This document shows, in pieces, positions 39,866-50,963 of a DNA stretch of 55,500 bases. Position 1 is the stretch's first letter; each line of letters opens with the position of its first letter. The notes beneath the pieces were generated by a model. The model was not told the origin of the DNA. It ran no database searches and saw nothing but the letters and a program-made list of their open reading frames with translations. The stretch comes from Neocallimastix lanati (nom. inval.) (taxonomy: Eukaryota; Neocallimastigomycota; Neocallimastigomycetes; Neocallimastigales; Neocallimastigaceae): positions 729,501-785,000 of the forward strand of contig JACVTC010000061.1 in assembly GCA_016946835.1 (NCBI GenBank). Reading direction: 5' to 3'. The position numbers were made by a program, and so were the translations under genes.

Positions 39866-40184
39866 AATTAAAGGAATCAAAAATAATTAAAAAAAAAAAG
39901 TATTTTAAAATTATTTTATTTCAATTATATATATTGATTATATATATAATAAAAATACATAATTTTATTATTAAATAAATAACAAAAAAAAATAAAATTT
40001 TATATATTGAATATATAAAAAAAAAAATTCAAAAGAAAAAAAATTAATAATAATACTGAAATATATATTTTGGTTTATTAACAAAAAGTAAATATTAATA
40101 AAAAAATAAAAGAAAAGATTATAATAAAAAAAATAATAAGAAGAATTAAGTATTCAAAAAAAAAAAAAATAATTACAAATTAAA
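36491..40184. other. Low-complexity AT DNA
   Basis: No supported gene over 3.7 kb. It contains a (TTTATTA)n heptanucleotide tract at ~37400-37545 and related ATTT tracts to 37660. A 50-bp tandem duplication carrying ATATAACAGTATTTCATGAT lies at ~39246-39297 and 39318-39370, with long T-runs near 39030 and 39840. Short frames here are repeat artefacts. Confidence 0.6.
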
Positions 40185-40961
40185 ATGAAATTAAATAATA
40201 TTTTAAAAGGTTTATTTGTTACTTTAATTGGATCTTCAGTTAATGCTGCTGCTATAAGTGGAACTGGCACTGTAACTAATGTAAAATATTTAAGTGCTAA
40301 ATGTTTTGCAAAGGGTGGTTTTGAATTTCATTATGATTCAACCACTGGTTCAAATGGAATAGTTTGTATTAAACGTACTCCTGATGAAAGTAGTATTATT
40401 CAATCCACTAATGATGATTGTCCTATTGGAAGTTTAGAAGACTATTCTATAATTGTAAAGTGTTACAACTCTCTTTTACATTGGAACAAAGTATTCTATG
40501 ATGCCTCAAATGATGCTGTTCAAGAGTACGAAGCTGTCATTCCAAAAACTGAAAATTTTAAAAGTACTAAGACTGTTCCTGTGGAACAAGAAAAAACCGG
40601 AAACAATGTTGTCGTAGGTGATAAAAATGAGGCTTGCTCCACTAAGGTTGTCAATTTAATTAATACTAGTAGTGAAGATTGTTTCAGATTTGGTGGTAAC
40701 ATTTATTATCATAACAACAAACCAAGAGTTTGTTCCGTTCCAAATGAAGTCTGTATTAAAAAGGTTGAAAAATACTATGAAATTATTGATTCTAACTACA
40801 TGAACTGTCAAATTGGTGATAAGGGAACTAAATTAGGAAATAGTAAGATTAAAAAATGTATGAAATCTATCAAAAAATGGAATAAAATTTATGATACTGA
40901 CAAAGAAAATGTTAAAGAGAACAAAGAAGAAGAAATCATTGATGATGAAGACGAAGAATAA
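40185..40961 (+). CDS. Secreted two-domain Cys/Trp protein of unknown family
   Basis: 258 aa, single exon, ATG in an A-rich context. The N-terminus is a signal peptide (MKLNNILKGLFVTLIGSSVN, cleavage near Ala21-Ala23). Two copies of a domain follow. Copy 1: C40, GG-x-E/I, C61-IKR, C79-PIG, C93, W100-NKVFYD. Copy 2: C166, GGNIYY, C190-IKK, C208-QIG, C225, W232-NKIYD. Spacings match (C-x17-C and C-x6-W in both). C151 and C183 have no partner in copy 1, and copy 2 may use them for an extra disulfide. The middle (110-150) is a Thr/Val/Glu linker and the tail is acidic (IIDDEDEE). There is no anchor, so it is probably exported. The AT-rich DNA on both sides has no partner genes. I do not recognise the domain. 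Confidence 0.85.
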   Translation: MKLNNILKGLFVTLIGSSVNAAAISGTGTVTNVKYLSAKCFAKGGFEFHYDSTTGSNGIVCIKRTPDESSIIQSTNDDCPIGSLEDYSIIVKCYNSLLHWNKVFYDASNDAVQEYEAVIPKTENFKSTKTVPVEQEKTGNNVVVGDKNEACSTKVVNLINTSSEDCFRFGGNIYYHNNKPRVCSVPNEVCIKKVEKYYEIIDSNYMNCQIGDKGTKLGNSKIKKCMKSIKKWNKIYDTDKENVKENKEEEIIDDEDEE

Positions 40962-41584
40962 ATAAATTAATAAATAAATGAAATAAAAAAGAATAAAAAT
41001 TTAAAAAATAAAATAATATAAAATAATATGTAAAGAATAAAAAAATGTATTAAAATATGGTATAATTAAATAATTAAATAATAATTAATAGTAATAATAA
41101 TTATGATTATAAAATAATTCATATTATATATATATATAAAAGTTAAGTTTATAATATCTTATAAAACTTTTTTCCCCTTATTTTAATAAGTATTATTATA
41201 AAATAAAATTATTTCATGATTTATAAATGATCATTAAAAGATAAAAAAGCTTTTTTGAATGCTCTATATATTATAATTATTATATTAATCTATTATATAT
41301 AATTATATATAATCAACTTTAAAAATGAACTATTTAATAACTCAAATATAATGTCCATTAATAAAAAATATATATATGAATATTAGTATTTATGTATAAT
41401 TTTTAAATTTTTTTTAATAATTTTTATATTAGATAATATTAGATTATATTATAATATTATATAAAATAATAATAATAATAAATAATAATTTTGTAGTATT
41501 CAGATAAAAATAAAATAAAATAATATAAAATAAAAAAAAATAAAAAATAAAATAAAAATAAAAATAAAAAAAAGAATAATTAAT

Positions 41585-41615
<31 letters not shown>

Positions 41616-41966
41616 TATATATCTTGGTGTAAATAAAATTAAGATCCTTTATTTCTTTGATTAATTTTTTTTTTTTTTTAATTTTTTTTATTTTTTTTTT
41701 TTTTTTTATTGTTATATTTTATCAATTACTATCATATTAATATTATTATATTTACGATTTATTTATATTATTATATTATAATTTCATATAATAATGAAAT
41801 TATCATGTAAAATAAAAAAGAAATATTTTTTGAAAATATATTACTATTAATGATAGTAAAAAAAGAGTTAAAATTAATTATAGTATTATTTATTCTATTT
41901 ATATAATTATTATTGTTATTATATCATAAATAATTCTTTTAGAATTTTAATAATAAAGATTTTATT

Positions 41967-42023
<57 letters not shown>

Positions 42024-42050
42024 TAAAAGATTATTATTATTTATTATAAA
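40962..42050. other. AT-rich intergenic DNA
   Basis: 3' flank of the 258-aa protein gene, then poly-A/T. Includes an (AAT)n microsatellite at ~41960-42022. I see no gene. Confidence 0.6.
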
Positions 42051-42055
42051 TTTTT

Positions 42056-42076
42056 ATGATGGAGAATCCGGGCGAG
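42056..42076 (+). promoter_or_regulatory. Degenerate retroelement primer-binding site A
   Basis: TGATGGAGAATCCGGG shares GGAGAATCCGGG and most of its start with the site at 43566, and lies ~130 bp before a gag-like frame. TGG followed by tRNA-complementary sequence is the usual layout between 5' LTR and gag. Confidence 0.5.
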
Positions 42077-42193
42077 TGCCCTGTAAAATTTTATGAAAAT
42101 ATTTAAGGATATTTTTTAAAAACATGTTTTATTTTGGTTTTAATATATAAGCTTTTTTTTTTACAACAAATTTAATAATAAAACAAATTACTT

Positions 42194-42530
42194 ATGTTAG
42201 AGGCAGTAAAAGTTAAAAGGGATCTTACACGTTTGGAAGATTACAAGAAAAATATCTTAGAATGGATAGAAGACCTTAAGGCGTATCTACTTTTTTATGA
42301 CATAACAGAACCACGAAAGGTATTTATGTGGGTATTAGCCGCTGTGGAGGACGATGTTCCATGCTCTTGCTACTAGAAGAAATGGTGAGGAACGCTACCC
42401 AAAATTTAGTGAAATACAAAAGACTTTGGAAAGATATTTAGAAAATAACTGAAGGTGACAAGTGGGCAGTCTTGAGGAATCTTACAATTTCAGAGGAGGA
42501 AACGTTAAAATTGATCATCATATTATTTAA
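42194..42530 (+). pseudogene. Ty3/gypsy-like gag relic A
   Basis: The first part reads WIEDLKAYLLFYDITEPRKV then FMWVLAAV. After a frameshift near 42355 it continues GEERYPKFSEIQKTLERYLE. Both parts align by eye with gag relic B (WAEEFQRNMELAYIEEPKRI, FAWVKECV; then ITYP...DEMKTAIEDYLE). It ends in stops by about 42530, so only the N-terminal gag region remains. Confidence 0.65.
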
Positions 42531-43560
42531 ATAAAACCTATTGCTTTATTATTACGCAATTGGAAAAAAAACCTTTACAACCGATATATTAAATGTGGCC
42601 ATGATTAATGTTATAAAGAAAAATAAAAATAAATTTTTATTGGTCATGGAAATTAAGCTATCTTTTATGAACAAATTTATAAAAAAATATACAAACTAAT
42701 TTTAAAAAATACAGATCATAAAATACACAATAATTAATTATAAATAAATATTATTTAGTTAAATTGACAATTATTATTATTTATAATTAACCAAGAAATC
42801 ATAGTTATTAGTAAATAACTATGAATTCTTACACTATAGTCCGGAACTAGCTTATTTATTTCAAATAAGCATATAAAGAAATTAAAAAAAGAAAAAAATA
42901 ATAAATAGTTATAATAATGAAATTATTTATAATAAAATTATTAATAATTTATAATAAAATTATTTAAATAAAAATTATTAACCTCAAATTATTTTAAATA
43001 AAATTAATACAGAATTATTTAATTCTATATAAAGTTTGGATATAATATTTTAAAAAAACAACTTTTATTTCAATAAATTAAACTGTTTGATACAATAATA
43101 ACTCATTATTTTTATTGTTTTTTTCAAAATAGATTATTATTTTCTGTATTTTTTTTATAATGATAAACTCTTTATGAGAATATGATATTAATAATTTACT
43201 AGAATAAATTATTTATTAATTGATAAATTAAAATATTATTAGAATAGATAGTTAAAATTTTAAATATAAATCATTAGTAATTATAAATATATTTTAGAAT
43301 AGATACTTTAGAATAGGTTAATTTTAAAAATATATTAATATTAAAATAATATTTAGAATAGAATAATAAATAAATTCATATGTTTATATGTAATCTAATG
43401 CTCATGTAAAAACTATAAAAGGAAGAAATTTTCTTTCTATTGGGAAAGCGACAATAAAAAAAAAATTTATAAAATACTTTTATTTAAAATTGCATTAAAC
43501 TTTATTTATATTATTTAATATTGTGTTTTTAAAATATTGTATGTGCTTTGTGCCCATATC
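42531..43560. other. AT-rich DNA, probable 5' LTR/leader of relic B
   Basis: No gene. The part next to the primer-binding site holds CTATAAAAGG (43417), a TATA-like box, and then a less AT-rich stretch to 43550, as expected of an LTR U3/R/U5. I could not match it convincingly to a second copy in the window. Confidence 0.4.
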
Positions 43561-43565
43561 AGAAA

Positions 43566-43583
43566 TTGGTGGAGAATCCGGGT
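43566..43583 (+). promoter_or_regulatory. Retroelement primer-binding site B
   Basis: TGGTGGAGAATCCGGG would pair with a tRNA 3' end of CCCGGATTCTCCACCA. Position after an LTR-like stretch and ~300 bp before gag fits a minus-strand primer site. Confidence 0.65.
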
Positions 43584-43886
43584 GCACACACAAAAATATG
43601 AAGTAAACAAATAAATCAATATTATATGTAATAAAATTTTTTTTATTTTGTTTCAGAGGAAACAAATATTTTAATTTTTTTTATATAAAGAAGTTTCAGA
43701 GGAAACTTAAATTTATTATTTTTATTACTTTTGAAAAACTTATTTTAAATTTATTTTTTTTTATTAAATCATTCATTTATATTTTTTTTTTAAAAAAAAA
43801 AGAATTTTTTTCCTTTAATATTATATTATGAAATAACTTTCTTTATAAAAAAAAAAAAAAAAAAGATTTTTTTTTTATATTTTAAT

Positions 43887-44430
43887 ATGAAAATTAGTGA
43901 AATCTCCTGTATGATTCCTAGATTAGGAAATCATGATAGGGATATTGAAAGTTGGGCAGAGGAGTTCCAAAGAAATATGGAACTTGCTTACATTGAGGAA
44001 CCTAAAAGGATTTTCGCGTGGGTGAAAGAGTGCGTTCAGGGACGTCTTAAGGGTATACTTGAAGACCTCAAGACTATAGATGGTGATGACATCACTTATC
44101 CCCGGTATTGACGAGATGAAAACGGCTATTGAGGATTATCTAGAAGTTACCCAACAAGAAAAATGCTTCAATTTAAAGGAGCTAAATATAAGAATAACTG
44201 AAACTATTAGAGAAATTTTAATTGGAGATAAAAAAAAAACTTATATAATCCATTAAACCCTGAATCCAAAGAATTTATCACAATTATAGATTATTGTAAT
44301 TCTATATCAAGTAGACCTTTTGCCAGAACCCAAGTAATTACTTCTCAACCGGATACACTTGAAGAGGCACTCCAAATTGCTAAATTAGCCGAAAATGCAA
44401 CTGAAGTACCAAACATTCCGAAATAACATA
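43887..44430 (+). pseudogene. Ty3/gypsy-like gag relic B
   Basis: The first frame (43887-44111) contains ESWAEEFQRNMELAYIEEPK and RIFAWVKECV. A one-base slip in the C-run at ~44100 moves the reading to GIDEMKTAIEDYLEVTQQEK, and a second slip in the A-run at ~44231 moves it to NPLNPESKEFITIIDYCNSI. The helix ending LEEALQIAKLAENATEV closes the capsid-like region. Two homopolymer frameshifts make it non-coding as it stands. Confidence 0.75.
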
Positions 44431-45000
44431 ATAATGACTCATATAAATGAAAATAATAGTTTTCAATACAATCCTTATTATATGCCCAATAGCTTTCCTT
44501 GTAACTTCTTACACAATAATCCTTATTATGACACCTTTGATAATAATATAAATCCCGTTCTTTATACTAATAATAAATCCTTAAATATTCCTAATAACAA
44601 TGGAAATATGAATTTTAGATATAATAGAAAGTATAATAATAATAATAATAATTATTATAATACTTATTCTAATCTTTATAACAATAACCGATATAATCAA
44701 GGATTAAAACAATAACTATTCCCATTATGACCCTTATAACAATTACCATAATAACAGTTTTAATAATTTTGACAATTGCAATAGAAACAATTTCAATAAT
44801 AACTATTTGAAATGATAATAATCTTAATAAGATTAATTCCTTCAATAATACGAAATATAATAGAATAGCAATAATAAACATTAATAATGAAAGATTCCTC
44901 ACAAACAATGTAAAACAATGATAGGAATTTGAATAAACAAGCCGAAAATAATAATCATAATAATGTTAATAATAGTAATTATAATAATAATAATAAAACA
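44431..45000 (+). pseudogene. Asn/Tyr-rich gag linker of relic B
   Basis: An open stretch 44395-44715 and its continuation are rich in Asn and Tyr (YNNNRYNQ-type runs) and join the capsid-like part to the zinc knuckle at 45007. Such low-complexity linkers grow by AAT/TAT slippage in this genome. There are several frame changes. Confidence 0.45.
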
Positions 45001-45003
45001 TTA

Positions 45004-45100
45004 AAATGTTTTAGATGCAATCAATTCTGGCATAAATTACAAGATTGTCCATATTCTTATCGTGAATTAGCCATAATGGAAAAAGAAAAAAAAACTTAGA
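45004..45100 (+). pseudogene. CCHC zinc knuckle of relic B nucleocapsid
   Basis: KCFRCNQFWHKLQDCPY: a perfect C-x2-C-x4-H-x4-C knuckle at 45007-45048, in one frame with an Asn-rich stretch before it and stopping near 45098. It marks the end of gag and supports the retroelement identity. Confidence 0.85.
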
Positions 45101-45225
45101 ATCAATAATATTAATAATTACAATAAGCCTTTAAACTAATTAATGGGAAAAGGAACACTCCCAAAAATCAAACCGTTCACATCAACCCAAAATTCATACT
45201 ATACAAGACCCTTCTAAACAGGAAA

Positions 45226-46150
45226 TTGTTGCTGCAGCCATTAGGAAAACAAAAAATAAAATTGACAACAAATTTTATCATCAAAAAACTACTAAAAAAA
45301 AACTTATTATTAAACCGGCAACCTATTAAAATTCCTACTAATAATAATTCAATGGAAATGGAAAGGGATAACGTTACTAATAATAATAATGACAATGATA
45401 ATTATGATAATAACAGTACGATTAATTTTAGTAATAAAGATAATAATATTACCAACGACATCTATAATTCTAATATCCTTGGGAATACTGAATCCTTAAA
45501 AATTTTAGATTCATCTATTATTAGTCAACCTACTATTCAGAAAACAAAGCAAAAAAATAAAAAACAAAGACAAAAGAAATTATTGAATTAGCTAAAGAGA
45601 GAGAATTACCTAGCCAAAAAAAAAACAAGAAAATAATGATATTATTAATAATAGTAATAATAATATAATAAAAAGGTAAAAATAATAGGTGATCAAAAAC
45701 GATATGATAGAGTACATGATGTAGGAGATACTGTAGCCAACATAACAATTGGATAGTTACTAGATTTGAATCCTAAAAAAAGAACTGAATTGTCTATATA
45801 TTATCAACTATTTAACAAGATAAAATAGTAAAAGCTCATGGATAAGTTGAAGGAGTTGATACAATTATATGTCTAGATTTATGTTCTAGCATTAACTTAA
45901 TTACTAAAAAGTTTTCTAATAAAAAATAATATAAATATAAGTCCTTTATTATAGAAAAAAGAAACCTTCCTTCAAGCATTTAATAATGAAACCATAATTT
46001 CCAAACTTCTCAAGATTGGAATAATCATAGGAGATATTACTCTCAAAGAAATTTTCAGACTCATTAAAAAAGATGATATGTTTAGTGTATTAATAGGTGT
46101 TGATTCTTTGAGACATATGAAATTAATAATCGATTTTACAGACAATAGTT
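45226..46150 (+). pseudogene. Degenerate aspartic protease region of relic B
   Basis: A Lys/Asn-rich linker frame (45226-45591, 121 aa) leads to a broken protease. About 45860-45930 reads DTIICLDLCSSINLITKKFS, where the retropepsin D-T/S-G-A is altered. About 45985-46155 reads TLKEIFRLIKKDDMFSVLIG then VDSLRHMKLIIDFTDN, matching the late protease strand and its G-x-D. A stop follows and the LTR-like segment begins at once, so RT, RNase H and integrase are missing. Confidence 0.6.
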
Positions 46151-46590
46151 TTGAATAGTAAATATATAAACATTAGTATTAATAATATTTATAATATTTA
46201 TATAATAAATAAATAATAAATGAGCTCTTATTGAATTTAATTATTATTGTAAATAAGTTGAAAGTTTATTGAATTAATTATTGTTTAATTTTAGTTAATT
46301 GTTATTTAATAAAATTATTAATTAATATTTTATTTATAAATAAATAGTAATATATGTAAATTAGATAGGAATAATATGTTATAATATAATCATGAAAAAA
46401 TATAAATACATGTAAATTTTATCATTTAAATCGATGTATTAGTTATTGACTATTATATAGTTAATAACAAAGAAGATTTAAATATTAAAAATGAATAAAG
46501 AAAAATTTTAAAAGAAGAGAATTTTTTTGTGTTTTAATTTAAAAAATATTTTTGTGTTTATTTAATTATTTGTAATCTGTTTTATTATAA
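46144..46590. repeat. LTR-like repeat, copy 1
   Basis: Matches 50160-50582 over most of its length. Shared landmarks: ACATTAGTATTAATAATATT, AATGAG[C/T]TCTTATTGAATT, AAAAATATAAATACA, TTTAAATCGATGTATTAG, and a near-palindrome TTATTGACTAT...ATAGTTAATAA. It follows the protease relic directly. It could be a solo LTR or the 3' LTR of an internally deleted element. Confidence 0.6.
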
Positions 46591-47334
46591 ACCTTTTAAC
46601 AATATCCTTAACAATTTTAATTGTAAGGCAATGTACTACAATATTCGTTAGAGAATAATTGTACTTTGTGCTTTTTATCCATGACACCCTAATAGGTAAA
46701 CTATGTAAAATGTAACCAATTTTTACTAATATTAACAATAATATTGAAAAGTAGATGGAAATGTTATTTAATTATAACAATTTATTTTAAAATATTTAAT
46801 TTTCAGTTAATATATATTAAATTTCTTACAAATGGTAAATTATAAATTGTAAAACACAAAAAAAGAAAAAAAATTTTTTTTTAAAAATTCTTTTGTTGAA
46901 ATAAATTATTCTTTAAGTAAATATTTATTATATTAATTTTTCTTTTAGGTATTGGGAGTAATTATATACCTCTATATATTATAATATGTAATAAAATTAT
47001 CTTTTACATATTAATATTAAATTGTTAATTAATTAGTATAGCTATTTTATATATTTTATAAATACTTAAAATTATTTTGTTAGGTAATTTAAATTTTATG
47101 ATTATTATTAAAAAGTATTAAGAGTAAAAAATGGTTTTATCATTTCTATTTAATTGTAAAATATATATATATATGAATAGATAATTTAGTCAGAAAGTAA
47201 CACGAAAAGTGTGTAGCTTTTATATTATTATTAATTTTTAAATAAATATTTCTAAAAAACAAATTTTTTTTTATTGTTATATTTCTATTATTATTTATAA
47301 TTTTATTTACAATTTTTGGAATTTATTATTATTT
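46591..47334. other. AT-rich DNA
   Basis: I see no gene. CAATGTACTACAATATTCG and TTGTACTTTGTGCTTTTTAT near 46627-46679 are richer in G/C and could be the outer end of the LTR-like unit or another element. Confidence 0.4.
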
Positions 47335-47718
47335 ATCTCGAATGGGAGAGTTGCATTTCCCCAAATTGCATTTCGCCAGGTTGCATTTCGCCAAGTGACT
47401 AGTATTAAAATGTTGCATTTCCACAAGTTGCATTTCCCAAAGTTGCTTTTCGTCAGGTTGCATTTCGACAAGTAGAGTATTGATATAAATAAATGAATAA
47501 ATAAATAAATATTAATCCAAAATATATTTTTTTTTAAAATTGTTTTTATGCGATATTAATAATATTTAATTTTATTTATTGATTTATTTATTTATTTAAT
47601 AATTTTCAATTTGGCGAAATGCCACATTTTTTTAATACGCCACATGCTTTCAAAAAAATTGGCGAAATGCAATCTGGCGAAATGCAATTTGGCGAAATGC
47701 CCCACACCCATCTCGAAT
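47335..47718. mobile_element. MITE with 9-bp target-site duplication, Mutator-like
   Basis: ATCTCGAAT occurs at 47335-47343 and 47710-47718, flanking a 366-bp element. Its ends are ~50-bp inverted repeats: left begins GGGAGAGTTGCATTTCCCCA, right (complement) GGGTGTGGGGCATTTCGCCA. Both are built of tandem ~15-bp units TTGCATTTCGCCA(A/G)(G/A): about seven on the left, four on the right in inverted orientation. There is no open frame inside. Nine-base duplications are typical of Mutator-like elements, so a non-autonomous member is likely. Confidence 0.8.
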
Positions 47719-48300
47719 CATAACAATTTTAGAGTATTTACTTTATTTGAATGAAATATCAAAAGATTAGATTAATACCACGTCAAAATATAAATTTGAA
47801 TAAATTAATTTTTTAATTAATTCATTGATTATTCGAATATTTAAAAATAATTATAAATCAATATTCAATATCAAAAATATAATTTGAAAGGACTTTTTAT
47901 AGAATCAAATTAATTCAAGGATTAAACTATAAATAAATTATTATATAAGGGTTAATACTTTAGAAATATAATAAACGAACACTAATAAATATAATATATC
48001 AAATTTATTTATTTAAAAATTAATTAATTATTAATTTATTCACTTATTTATTTATTTATTTATTATTTATAAAATAATAAGGTAATTACAACGTTATAAA
48101 ATTAGGATAAAATTAATGATATTTATATATATGTTGTGACTTGATATTATATATCGTATGATCAAAACTATTTCTTATTTACATAAAAAATTGCGATTAA
48201 ATTATAAATTTATAAAAATAATTGCTATTACATTAATTAAATTACCAATTTCAATTTATTTATTTTTAATATTAAATTTTTAATATTTTTAAATCAATAC
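47719..48300. other. AT-rich DNA, possibly copia LTR
   Basis: No coding frame. On the minus strand the part ending at 48308 lies just beyond a polypurine tract and begins TGTTATAAG, so it may be a decayed 3' LTR of the copia relic next door. Confidence 0.35.
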
Positions 48301-48303
48301 TTA

Positions 48304-48322
48304 TAACATTCCCCCCTCAAAC
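48304..48322 (-). promoter_or_regulatory. Copia polypurine tract, second element
   Basis: Plus-strand TAACATTCCCCCCTCAAAC reads GTTTGAGGGGGGAATGTTA on the minus strand, almost the same as at 23291. It lies downstream of the decayed copia RNase H. Confidence 0.65.
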
Positions 48323-48529
48323 TTATTTTTAATATGATTAAAATATTAGTTTGGAATTATTAATTTTTAATATTATTTTTAGTATTAGTATTTATTATTG
48401 TTTAAAATTTACTATTTAATTTTCTTTTATTTATATTGTTATTATTGTCTATGTTATAATGGTAATTATGATAATTTTTGTGATTGATATTATTATTATT
48501 GTTATTATTTATTTCGAATTTTTTTTGTT

Positions 48530-49335
48530 AAATTTCTTTATTTTACTTCCATTTTGTTTTTTTGTAAATGTATCAGTGAGCATTTCGTCGGTTGGGATAT
48601 ATTTTAGATCTATTTTATTTTGATTAATAATGTCTTTGTTAAAATAATATTTTATTGAAATATGTTTTAATTTGCTGTTCAATCCACCGTTTTTTTATTA
48701 TTTTTAAGCTTGATATATTGTCGGTGAATATTGTTATTTGTTGTTTAAAGTTAATTAATTCTTGTAGGATGTTTCTTATCCAAAGTACCTTTTTTACGTA
48801 TTCGGAAGTGGCTATATGTTCGGCTTCAGTAGTATACATCTTGGATCCCCAGCATATTGAAGAATTTCCCATTAGTATTATGTGTCCTGAAGTAGATTTT
48901 CTATCCTCGAGATCTCCTATAAAGTCAGAGTCGGTGTATCCAATAATGTTCTCTTTTCCATTATATCTTAGCTTGTAATCTTTAGTAGCATTTAGGTATT
49001 TGAATATATTCAATACTTTGTTCTAGTCTGATACTGTACGAGATTCGTATTTTCCTGTTATTTTATGAACGGCGAAACTAATGTCTGGGAATGAAATTTT
49101 TGCGATTTAGATTAGCAATTCAATTGTACTTTTGAATATTGTTGTGTTAAATGGATTTTTGCTCTCTGATATTAGATTATCACCTGTACATGGTGTAGAT
49201 TGTTTTTTTTTTTTTTGATATTTGTAATATTGTATTTTTCGAGTTACGTGTTTATTGTGTGAGTTTGGAATACTATATAATAATCGTTGTAATCTTTTTC
49301 TATTTTTATTCCAAGTATGTACCTTAGAGGTTCAT
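48530..49335 (-). pseudogene. Decayed Ty1/copia RT-RNase H
   Basis: In minus-strand order: LRYILGIKIEKDYNDYY (RT thumb, ~49325), TPCTGDNLISES, PDISFAVHKITGKY, then the open RNase H piece 49013-48639 with IIGYTDSDFIGD, STSGHI and AEHIATSE, and finally TDEMLTDTFTKKQNG near 48570. It follows the order of the copia element at 23302-24576. In-frame stops (for example near 49024) and frameshifts break it. The catalytic RT half is absent: the homology is cut off where the inverted-repeat element at 49354 begins. Confidence 0.8.
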
Positions 49336-49353
49336 AATTTGAGAATTATTATG

Positions 49354-49839
49354 TGATATAAAACAAATATGTGTAGTAACATATTTGTATATTTAATAAA
49401 AATTATTAAATATTAAATTTATATCTTTTTGATAATAATTGTTTTATTTTATTTAATTTCAATATGTATTATTATAATTATAATAATTATAATACTTTAA
49501 TTCATATAAAATTTATATAGTTCTATATATTAGAATATATAATTAATATATTACCTATTTCTTATAAATAGATTAAATTATTTATATTAGAAATAGAGAA
49601 CTCTCTTGTAAAATTTTAGGAATTAGAATTATTATTTTAATTGTACGAAAATTATAATCTTATTAATAAAATTTACTAAACTACCATTATTTAAAACCCA
49701 CTGCTTATAAATTATTGTACATAAAAGTCCCGCATATCATATGCGATCACGTGATTATTATCAAAAAGATATAAATTTAATATTTAATAATTATTATTAA
49801 ATATACAAATATGTTACTACACATATTTGTTTTATATCA
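49354..49839. mobile_element. TIR element with ~86-bp nearly perfect inverted ends
   Basis: The left end TGATATAAAACAAATATGTG... to GATAATAATT (49354-49440) is repeated in inverted form at the right end (about 49754-49839, ending GTTTTATATCA), with one mismatch noticed. The 486-bp element has no coding frame. Flanks do not show a clear duplication (TTATG / TATTG). It borders the truncated copia RT, so it may have inserted into or recombined with it. Confidence 0.7.
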
Positions 49840-50029
49840 TATTGTTATTGTAAAGATTTAATAAAATCTTTAATAATTAATTATATAATAATTAATTAAT
49901 GTAATAAAATTACATAAATTTATGATTTACATATATGAAAATTAATTATGAATTTATGTAAATTTTTCAAAAGGAAAAATTATTATGCAAATAATTTTGG
50001 ATAATAAATTTAATTTAAATAATTTATTT

Positions 50030-50585
50030 AAGTTAGTTAATTTAGTTTATTTAATTTAGTTAGTTTACTTAACTTAGTTAATTTAGTTTAAAATACTTAA
50101 AATTAATTTCGGAATAGTTTTAAATTGTTAAAATTAGTTTAAATAGTTTATGAAAATAGTTTTTAATTGCAAATATAAAAACATTAGTATTAATAATATT
50201 TATATAATAAATAGATAATAAATGAGTTCTTATTGAATTTAATTATTATTATAAATACGTTGAATTTTATTGAATTAAATATTGTTTAGTTTTAGTTAAT
50301 CATTATTTAATAAATTTATTAATAAATATTTTGTTTATAAATAAATAGTAATATGTATAAATTAAATAGGAATGCTATATTATAATGTAATCTTGAAAAA
50401 ATATAAATACAGGTAAAATTCATTATTTAAATCGATGTATTAGTTATTGACTATCAAATAGTTAATAACAATAAGAGATTTATTTTTAATTAATAAAGAT
50501 TATTTATTAAAAAAGTGAATTTTTATATTACGAGTTATTTTTTGATTTAAGTGTAATATTTTGTTATTTGTAATCTGTTTCTATT
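50030..50585. repeat. LTR-like repeat, copy 2
   Basis: The fullest copy of the repeat also seen at 46144 and 51160. It starts with TTAGTTTA/TTAGTTAG-type direct repeats, holds AAAAAATATAAATACAGG, the ATCGATGTATTAG motif and the ATAGTTAATAAC half-palindrome, and ends in TTATTTGTAATCTGTTT, shared with copy 1 at ~46570-46583. Confidence 0.6.
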
Positions 50586-50716
50586 AGAACTCTTTACAGT
50601 TATTTTTGAATTTATCATCGTTATATTCAACACTATTAATGGAATAATCGTAATGATTGTAATAGAGTTCATGGAAGGAGACATAGTCATCATTATGTTT
50701 GATATTTTTTTAATGA

Positions 50717-50963
50717 TCAAGTTTGTTTTTTGTATTTATATTTATGTTTCCCTTGATTGATTCTTTTTTTTTTTTTTTTTTTTTTTGTAATTTTTTGAGT
50801 TTCTAATTCTTTTGTTGGCCTTTGCGTTGAAATAACATTCGTCGGTCGAATATCCGTTGATTTTACATAGGTGGAAAAATTTCTTGTTGGAGAGATAAGA
50901 TTTTGAATTGTGCTGATTTTTATTACGATAATAGACGTGATTAAGATCATAATCAAGGTCCAT
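50717..50963 (-). pseudogene. Gag zinc-knuckle relic
   Basis: A 73-aa frame containing KKFFHLCKINGYSTDECYF. Spacing is that of a C-x2-C-x4-H-x4-C knuckle, but the first Cys is Phe and the His is Tyr, so it would not bind zinc normally. The N-terminal side is Asp/Asn-rich and a Lys run follows. It is a decayed retroelement gag on the minus strand. Confidence 0.55.

Noticed and set aside
38687-39978. 64-aa frames at 38687 and 39784
   Set aside because: Low-complexity Asn/Lys or Phe translations of A/T-rich DNA with no supporting features.
42056-42080. Possible tRNA or structured RNA around GGAGAATCCGGGCGAGTGCCC
   Set aside because: No cloverleaf or A/B boxes; the motif recurs at 43566 before gag and is better explained as a primer-binding site.
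44669-45748. Minus-strand hydrophobic frames of 71-79 aa
   Set aside because: Antisense to the Asn-rich gag linker and protease relic; AAT codons read backwards give Ile/Val/Leu.
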